Assembly: GCA_019348475.1 (NCBI GenBank) | Contig: JAHWJJ010000206.1 | Span: forward strand, 1-7,844 | Direction of reading: 5' to 3' | DNA from: Gemmatimonadota bacterium | GTDB taxonomy: Bacteria > Gemmatimonadota > Gemmatimonadetes > Longimicrobiales > Longimicrobiaceae | DNA length: 7,844 nt | Part shown: positions 7,670 to 7,844 of the stretch, one piece after another | Layout of the letters: every line of letters begins with the position of its first letter | Numbering within the stretch: the first letter of the stretch is position 1 | Notes under the pieces: generated by a model | Told to the model about the DNA's origin: nothing | The model's database searches: none | The model's input: the letters and a program-made list of their open reading frames with translations, nothing else | Made by a program: the position numbers and the translations under genes

Positions 7670-7844
7670 TCAGAACGGCGGCGCGACGTAGGGGAACGTG
7701 TTCGGGTCCTGCTGCGGGTCCGGCACGTTGTCCGTGGTCAGGCCCGGGCTCACGTTGTTGGTGTTGCCCAGCGCGGCACCGAAGATGACGCTGAGCGCCT
7801 TGTCCGTGGCGTCGTCGTTGTCCAGCTTGCGGCCGCCGTACCCG
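7670..7844 (-). CDS. C-terminal end of a DUF4331-type protein, truncated by the window edge
   Basis: The minus-strand frame enters from the right edge and ends at the TGA at 7672-7670, giving 57 complete visible residues. The start is outside the window. The visible end reads YGGRKLDNDDATDKALSVIF, then a Gly/Asn-rich linker, then TFPYVAPPF at the terminus. As I remember the family, a GR-K/R-L-x-D/N-D motif followed by a hydrophobic helix and a terminal FPY-(L/V)-A-x-P is how DUF4331 proteins end. These are secreted or periplasmic proteins of unknown function. Asp and Asn are plentiful and no cysteine is visible. It is the first gene of the block within the window, so any promoter lies beyond 7844. 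Assignment rests on a short C-terminal fragment and should be held as likely, not certain. Confidence 0.75.
   Translation of the reverse strand, partial: GYGGRKLDNDDATDKALSVIFGAALGNTNNVSPGLTTDNVPDPQQDPNTFPYVAPPF

Overview
The window is very GC-rich, with G or C in nearly every third codon position and many long antisense shadow reading frames. The gene set is bacterial: a release factor 3 GTPase, an outer-membrane TonB-dependent receptor and a TPR protein, so the cell is Gram-negative. Composition, the Arg/Gly/Asp-rich protein at the left edge and the repeated intergenic sequence recall Gemmatimonadota of the Longimicrobium type. That assignment is an impression, not a demonstrated identification.

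Layout, left to right. (1) Positions 1-802 (+): the 3' part of a gene for a low-complexity protein rich in Arg, Gly, Asp and Tyr, followed by a strong GC hairpin with a short T-run (840-870). (2) Positions 803-1536: a gene-free stretch with a second hairpin, two small tandem repeats, copy 1 of a ~300-350 bp dispersed repeat, and a good sigma70-type promoter just before the next gene. (3) Positions 1537-3123 (+): prfC, complete and apparently transcribed alone. (4) Positions 3124-3936: a second gene-free stretch with copy 2 of the same repeat in the same orientation, then two hairpins between the converging genes. (5) Positions 3937-7844 (-): an operon-like block read right to left, made of the C-terminal end of a DUF4331-type protein, a membrane-anchored TPR protein and a TonB-dependent receptor. 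The junctions are 72 and 76 bp, and each carries a GC hairpin.

How the parts work together. prfC is a housekeeping translation factor that recycles RF1/RF2 after peptide release. The three minus-strand genes look like one cell-envelope unit: an active outer-membrane importer, a TPR scaffold anchored in the inner membrane, and a DUF4331 protein. The substrate is not shown by the sequence; a His-rich segment in the receptor plug is a weak hint at a metal or metal complex. The least ordinary feature is the pair of direct intergenic repeats bracketing prfC. They share exact blocks up to 30 bp but differ by indels that break any reading frame, so they look like copies of a non-coding dispersed element. 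I did not find a convincing defence system, CRISPR array, tRNA, rRNA or transposase gene.
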